A stretch of 64,000 nucleotides of DNA from Cladorhizidae sp. MBARI D1340-BT2 (Eukaryota; Porifera; Demospongiae; Poecilosclerida; Cladorhizidae). A model generated the notes under the pieces. It searched no databases. It was not told where the DNA came from and saw only the letters and a program-made list of their open reading frames with translations. The position numbers and the translations under genes were made by a program. The DNA is taken from NCBI GenBank assembly GCA_028752905.1, contig JAQNBH010000004.1, positions 5,576,358-5,640,357 of the forward strand, given 5' to 3'. Positions 57,910 through 64,000 of the stretch are shown here, piece after piece (the stretch's first letter is position 1; each line of letters opens with the position of its first letter).

Positions 57910-58795
57910 ATGTAGCTTGCTAAAGATGTCTCTGTGTGCCCTAGCCCTAGGCACTGGCATTAGCTAAAGATGTCTCTGTGTGCCCTAGCCCTAGGCACTG
58001 GCACTAGCTAAAGATGTCTCTGTGTGCCCTAGCCCTAGGCACTGGCACTAGCTAAAGATGTCTCTGTGTGCCCTAGCCCTAGGCACTGGCACTAGCTAAA
58101 GATGTCTCTGTGTACCCTAGCCCTAGGTACTGGCACTAGCTAAAGATGTCTCTGTGTGCCCTAGCCCTAGGAACTGGCACTAGCTAAAGATGTCTCTGTG
58201 TGCCCTAGCCCTAGGCACTGGCACTAGCTAATGATGTCTCTGTGTGCCCTAGCCCTAGGCACTGGCACTAGCTAAAGATGTCTCTGTGTGCCCTAGCCCT
58301 AGGCACTGGCACTAGCTAAAGATGTCTCTGTGTGCCCTAGCCCTAGGCACTAGCTAAAGATGTCTCAGTGTGCCCTAGCCCTAGGCACTGGCACTAGCTA
58401 AAGATGTCTCTGTGTGTCCTAGCCCTAGGCACTGGCACTAGCTAAAGATGTCTCTGTGTGCCCTAGCCCTAGGCACTGGCACTAGCTAAAGATGTCTCTG
58501 TGTGTCCTAGCCCTAGGCACTGGCACTAGTCTCTGTGTGTCCTAGCCCTAGGCACTGGCACTAGCTAAAGATGTCTCTGTGTGTCCTAGCCCTTGGCACT
58601 GGCACTAGCTAAAGATGTCTCTGTGTGCCCTAGCCCTAGGCACTGGCACTAGCTAAAGATGTCTCTGTGTGCCCGAGCCCTAGGCACTGGCACTAGCTAA
58701 AGATGTCTCTGTGTGCCCTAGCCCTAGGCACTGGCACTAGCTAAAGGTGTCTCTCTGTGCCATAGCCCTAGGCACTGGCACTTGCTTAGGATGTG
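57910..58795. repeat. 44-bp minisatellite, about 20 copies
   Basis: The unit contains CTAAAGATGTCTCTGTGTGC, CCTAGCCCTAGGCACTGGCA and CTAG. Two units (near 58350 and 58528) have internal deletions. The palindromic core TAGCCCTAGGC recurs in each copy. Confidence 0.95.
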
Positions 58796-59282
58796 TGTCA
58801 TGTTATGCATGTTTGATAATAGGTGAAATCTGCTTACTTGAGCGTTAGTAATAAACAGCCAGAGTTCACTGCGCTTGCATACATGCACATTTAAAAATAT
58901 TATTATTCCCTTGTTGTTTAGCAAGGAACTTGGCTTCTACAGCATGACATCATCCAGAAGTGCAGTGTTTTGCAACATACACTGAAAGCAGTGTCAACAT
59001 AGGTGACTCAAATTCACCACCTGGGATGCAATGGGGAACCCTGTGGTCAGCCCACATCCTCAGCTTGGCTTTCTTTCCTGGCTAAACATACTGGAATTAT
59101 TTATTGATCACATGCTGTTTTGCTATGACTACCATTCCAACTGGCTCTTAGTGGCATCTACTTGGATTGCTTCGTCAGTACCTGCAGAGTTGAGCAAGAG
59201 ATGAGGAAGCCTATGGGGGATTTCACAAGAGCATTACTCAACATTATGTAATACTGATGGTTTGTGTTCCATTTCCCTCCAG
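58796..59282. other. Non-coding stretch
   Basis: Unique sequence. It ends in a pyrimidine-rich run TTCCATTTCCCTCCAG (AG at 59281-59282) that is a good acceptor candidate. Confidence 0.5.
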
Positions 59283-59340
59283 CTGTGCAAACTGCATCAA
59301 TGACCTCATTACCCCCTGCACCCATAAACCCACTTATTAA
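59283..59340 (+). CDS. Possible terminal exon of the myosin gene
   Basis: The acceptor CCCTCCAG is followed by one base that would complete the split codon AG|C (Ser), then CANCINDLITPCTHKPTY and TAA at 59338-59340. The phase is right and the pyrimidine tract is good. However, the peptide does not show the family's usual C-terminal strands (an 'VNVTNP'-type block), and it is only 19 codons. It may be a chance frame, with the true last exon elsewhere or beyond the window. Confidence 0.2.
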
Positions 59341-59424
59341 TTAAGGCCCCCCTTTTTTTAATGTAGGGCAATTGTGTCCTCTAAATAACTGCTGATTAAT
59401 AGACTTAACACATAAGCCTGAATT

Positions 59425-60002
59425 TACTGCCACCATTGTCTCCAATAGCTGTCACAATCGTCTCCAATAGCTGCCACAATCGTCTCCAATAGCTTCCACA
59501 ATCATCTCCAATAGCTGCCACCATTGTCTCCAATTGCCACCATCGTCTCCAATAGCGGCCACAATCATCTCCAATAGCTGCCACAATCGTCTCCAATAGC
59601 TTCCACAATCATCTCCAATAGCTGCCACCATTGTCTCCAATTGCCACCATCGTCTCCAATAGCTGCCACCATCGTCTCCAATAGCTGCCACCATTGTCCA
59701 CAATCGTCTCCAATAGCTGCCACCATCGTCTCCAACATTTAGCTCCCACCATCGTCTCCAATGGTTGCCACTATTGTCTCCAATAGCTGCCACCATCGTC
59801 TCCAATAGCTGCCACCATCGTCTTCAATAGCTGCCACCATTGTCCACAATCGTCTCCAATAGCTGCCACCATCGTCTCCAACATTTAGCTCCCACCATCG
59901 TCTCCAATAGCTGCCACTATTGTCTCCAATAGCTGCCACTATTGTCTCCAATAGCTGCCACCATCGTCTTCAATAGCTGCCACCATCGTCTCCAATAGTG
60001 CA
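59425..60002 (-). repeat. 22-bp minisatellite, about 25 copies
   Basis: Units of CTCCAATAGCTGCCACCATC plus GT, with variants (CACAATC, TTCCACAATC, CAACATTTAGCTCCCACC). Longer blocks are duplicated (for example CAACATTTAGCTCCC at about 59731 and 59879). Reverse-strand frames (ETMVAAIGDDGGSYWRR type) are artefacts. Confidence 0.93.
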
Positions 60003-60375
60003 ATAGATGCCATTAGAAATATCAAGAAACATCCTTAAAAACAAATACCTATTAAAATAGAAAACCCGGATAAAATTGCAAATAATAAATACCTGCAGCC
60101 TCTAAACTAGACATAATGATAACACCCTTATTCTATAACTTAGTGTTTCTATTGCTCCCAGCATAGGGGCTAATATTAGGGGCACCCCCGCTAGGCACTA
60201 ATATACTTACAAGCCTATTTTTAAAAGCTGAAACCCCCTAATAAAGTTGCTCCCATCATTATTAACCGAAGGTCACTACTAAATGTGCGGTTGGAGTATA
60301 TACGTAAGGCAGCAACCCCAGAATATTTAATACAACGATCGATTTTAAAAAGGCATGAAAAAGAGGAAACGACAC
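60003..60375. other. Non-coding stretch
   Basis: AT-rich unique sequence; no feature supported. Confidence 0.5.
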
Positions 60376-60470
60376 GTAATGAACTCTCAGTTAACTTAAT
60401 AACATTACAATGGCCTTCTCAATAATCAACTTGAAATTTTATTCTCTTGACTTTTCGACTAGATGCTCTA
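60376..60470 (-). mobile_element. End fragment of a dispersed element (possibly Penelope-like), copy 2
   Basis: GTAATGAACTCTCAGTTAAC, then CAATAATCAACTTGAAATTT, then CGACTAGATGCTCTAGCC matches 17026-17120 with scattered substitutions. The 32-bp array starts at its end without a gap, so the satellite unit is an extension of the element's terminal sequence. Confidence 0.5.
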
Positions 60471-63400
60471 GCCTTAATGACTAGATGCTCTAGCTTCATC
60501 AGGAATAATGACTAGATGCTCTAGCCTTCATCAGGATTAATGACTAGATGCTCTAGCCTTCATCAGGAATAATGACTAGATGCTCTAGCCTTCATCAGGA
60601 TTAATGACTAGATGCTCTAGCCTTCATCAGGAATAATGACTAGATGCTCTAGCCTTCATCAGGAATAATGACTAGATGCTCTAGCCTTCATCAGGAATAA
60701 TGACTAGATGCTCTAGCCTTCATCAGGATTAATGACTAGATGCTCTAGCCTTCATCAGGAATAATGACTAGATGCTCTAGCCTTCATCAGGAATAATGAC
60801 TAGATGCTCTAGTCTTCATTAGGAATAATGACTAGATGCTCTTTCCTTCATCAGGAATAATGACTAGATGCTCTAGCCTTCATCAGGAATAATCACTAGA
60901 TGCTCTAGCCTTCATTAGGAATAATGACCAGATACTCTAGCCTTCATCAGGAATAATGAGTAGATGCTCTAGCCTTCATCAGGAATAATGACTAGATGCC
61001 CTAGCCTTCATCAGGAATAATGACTAAATGCTCTAGCCTTCATCAGGAATAATGACTAGATGCTCTAGCCTTCATCTGGAATAATGACTAGATGCTCTAG
61101 CCTTCATCAGGAATAATGAGTAGATGCTCTAGCCTTCATCAGGAATAATGACTAGATGCTCTAGCCTTCATCAGGAATAATGACTAGATGGAATAATGAC
61201 TAGATGCTCTAGCCTTCATCAGGAATAATGACTAGATGCTATAGCCTCCATCAGGAATAATGACTAGATGCTCTAGCCTTCATCAGGAATAATGACTAGA
61301 TGCTCTAGCCTTCATCAGGAATAATGACTAGATGCTCTAGTCTTCATTAGGAATAATGACTAGATGCTCTTTCCTTCATCAGGAATAATGACTAGATGCT
61401 CTAGCCTTCATCAGGAATAATCACTAGATGCTCTAGCCTTCATTAGGAATAATGACCAGATACTCTAGCCTTCATCAGGAATAATGAGTAGATGCTCTAG
61501 CCTTCATCAGGAATAATGACTAGATGCCCTAGCCTTCATCAGGAATAATGACTAAATGCTCTAGCCTTCATCAGGAATAATGACTAGATGCTCTAGCCTT
61601 CATCTGGAATAATGACTAGATGCTCTAGCCTTCATCAGGAATAATGAGTAGATGCTCTAGCCTTCATCAGGAATAATGACTAGATGCTCTAGCCTTCATC
61701 AGGAATAATGACTAGATGCTCTAGCCTTCATCAGGAATAATGACTAGATGCTCTAACCTTCATCAGGAATAATGGCTAGATGTTCTTGCCTTCATCAGGA
61801 ATAATGACTAGATGCTCTAGCCTTCATCAGGAATAATGACTAGATGCTCTAGCCTTCATCAGGAATAATGACTAGATGCTCTAGCCTTCATCAGGAATAA
61901 TGACTAGATGCTCTAGCCTTCATCAGGAATAATGACTAGATGTCTAGCCTTCATCAGGAATAATGACTAGATGCTCTAGCCTTCATCAGGAATAATGACT
62001 AGATGGAATAATGACTAGATGCTCTAGCCTTCATCAGGAATAATGACTAGATGCTCTAGCCTTCATCAGGAATAATGACTAGATGTCTAGCCTTCATCAG
62101 GAATAATGACTAGATGCTCTAGCCTTCATCAGGAATAATGACTAGCCTTCATCAGGAATAATGACTAGATGCCCTAGCCTTCATCAGGAATAATGACTAG
62201 ATGCTATAGCCTCCATCAGGAATAATGACTAGATGCTCTAGCCTTCATCAGGAATAATGACTAGATAGATACTCAAGCCTTCATCAGGAATAATGACTAG
62301 ATGCTCTAGCCTTCATCAGGAATAATGACTAGATGCTCTAGCCTTCATCAGGAATAATGACTAGATGCTCTAGCCTTCATCAGGAATAATGACTAGATGT
62401 CTAGCCTTCATCAGGAATAATGACTAGATGCTCTAGCCTTCATCAGGAATAATGACTAGATGCTCTAGCCTTCATCAGGAATAATGACTAGATGCTCTAG
62501 CCTTCATCAGGAATAATGACTAGATGGAATAATGACTAGATGCTCTAGCCTTCATCAGGAATAATGACTAGATGCTCTAGCCTTCATCAGGAATAATGAC
62601 TAGCCTTCATCAGGAATAATGACTAGATGCCCTAGCCTTCATCAGGAATAATGACTAGATGCCCTAGCCTTCATCAGGAATAATGACTAGATGCTCTAGC
62701 CTCCATCAGGAATAATGACTAGATGCTCTAGCCTTCATCAGGAATAATGACTAGATGCTCTAGTCTTCATTAGGAATAATGACTAGATGCTCTTTCCTTC
62801 ATCAGGAATAATGACTAGATGCTCTAGCCTTCATCAGGAATAATCACTAGATGCTCTAGCCTTCATTAGGAATAATGACCAGATACTCTAGCCTTCATCA
62901 GGAATAATGAGTAGATGCTCTAGCCTTCATCAGGAATAATGACTAGATGCCCTAGCCTTCATCAGGAATAATGACTAAATGCTCTAGCCTTCATCAGGAA
63001 TAATGACTAGATGCTCTAGCCTTCATCTGGAATAATGACTAGATGCTCTAGCCTTCATCAGGAATAATGAGTAGATGCTCTAGCCTTCATCAGGAATAAT
63101 GACTAGATGCTCTAGCCTTCATCAGGAATAATGACTAGATGCTCTAGCCTTCATCAGGAATAATGACTAGATGCTCTAGCCTTCATCAGGAATAATGACT
63201 AGATGCTCTAGCCTTCATCAGGAATAATGACTAGATGTCTAGCCTTCATCAGGAATAATGACTAGATGCTCTAGCCTTCATCAGGAATAATGACTAGATG
63301 GAATAATGACTAGATGCTCTAGCCTTCATCAGGAATAATGACTAGATGCTCTAGCCTTCATCAGGAATAATGACTAGATGGAATAATGACTAGATGTCTA

Positions 63401-64000
63401 GCCTTCATCAGGAATAATGACTAGATGCTCTAGCCTTCATCAGGAATAATGACTAGATGGAATAATGACTAGATGCTCTAGCCTTCATCAGGAATAATGA
63501 CTAGATGCTCTAGCCTTCATCAGGAATAATGACTAGCCTTCATCAGGAATAATGACTAGATGCCCTAGCCTTCATCAGGAATAATGACTAGATGCTATAG
63601 CCTCCATCAGGAATAATGACTAGATGCTCTAGCCTTCATCAGGAATAATGACTAGATAGATACTCAAGCCTTCATCAGGAATAATGACTAGATGCTCTAG
63701 CCTTCATCAGGAATAATGACTAGATGCTCTAGTCTTCATTAGGAATAATGACTAGATGCTCTTTCCTTCATCAGGAATAATGACTAGATGCTCTAGCCTT
63801 CATTAGGAATAATGACCAGATACTCTAGCCTTCATCAGGAATAATGACTAGATGCTCTAGTCTTCATTAGGAATAATGACTAGATGCTCTTTCCTTCATC
63901 AGGAATAATCACTAGATGCTCTAGCCTTCATTAGGAATAATGACCAGATACTCTAGCCTTCATCAGGAATAATGAGTAGATGCTCTAGCCTTCATCAGGA
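60466..64000. repeat. 32-bp minisatellite, about 110 copies, running off the window
   Basis: The unit is TTCATCAGGAATAATGACTA plus GATGCTCTAGCC. Variant units (ATAATGACCAGATACTC, TTTCCTTCATC, GGAATAATGAGTAG, shortened TAGATGGAATAATG) occur in a repeating order with a ~527-base spacing (marker at about 60926 and 61453), so higher-order blocks are present. The array is still running at the last base. Confidence 0.97.

Overview
This window is eukaryotic, most likely from a marine invertebrate. The evidence is one recognisable spliced gene with long introns and GT-AG junctions, remnants of several DNA transposons and of a non-LTR retrotransposon, (ATT)n microsatellites, and a very high load of tandem minisatellites (roughly 40% of the bases). 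There are no operons, ribosome binding sites, CRISPR arrays or recognisable rRNA/tRNA genes. A sponge or a similarly early-branching animal is possible, but the sequence alone does not settle it.

Layout. 1-2.8 kb: a 68-bp satellite, the left end and broken N-terminal exon of a piggyBac-like transposase, and a long-inverted-repeat foldback element. 3.1-7.0 kb: about 168 copies of a 23-bp repeat. 7.7-9.5 kb: the 3' part of a non-LTR retrotransposon ORF (zinc knuckle plus restriction-like endonuclease) lying between two (ATT)n tracts. 10.5-10.7 kb: an unrecognised candidate last exon. 11.2-16.1 kb: about 109 copies of a 45-bp repeat. 17-22 kb: several MITE-like elements and short tandem repeats. 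23.0-53.9 kb (possibly to 59.3 kb): the tail of a class I myosin on the + strand, closest in pattern to Myo1d/Myo1g. Four exons are securely phased: IQ region, linker, TH1 first part, TH1 second part. Its introns hold arrays of 51-, 37-, 30-, 73-, 18-, 32-, 53-, 68-, 64- and 41-bp repeats. 54-64 kb: further arrays of 30, 23, 44, 22 and 32 bp; the last one runs off the window. The motor domain is not in the window and must lie upstream.

The large open frames across the arrays (for example 3.3-7.0, 11.1-16.1, 25.2-29.3 and 54.9-56.5 kb) come from repeat units without stop codons, not from genes. The most interesting signals concern the repeats. Two satellites recur in opposite orientation at distant sites (68 bp: 0 and 50 kb; 30 bp: 37 and 54 kb). 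A 32-bp satellite looks derived from the end of a dispersed element whose reverse strand carries a hammerhead-like CTGATGA...GAAA core. Several intronic arrays are built from units that look like splice sites, including an array of perfect-looking 3' splice sites just upstream of a real myosin exon and an array of antisense 5' splice sites.
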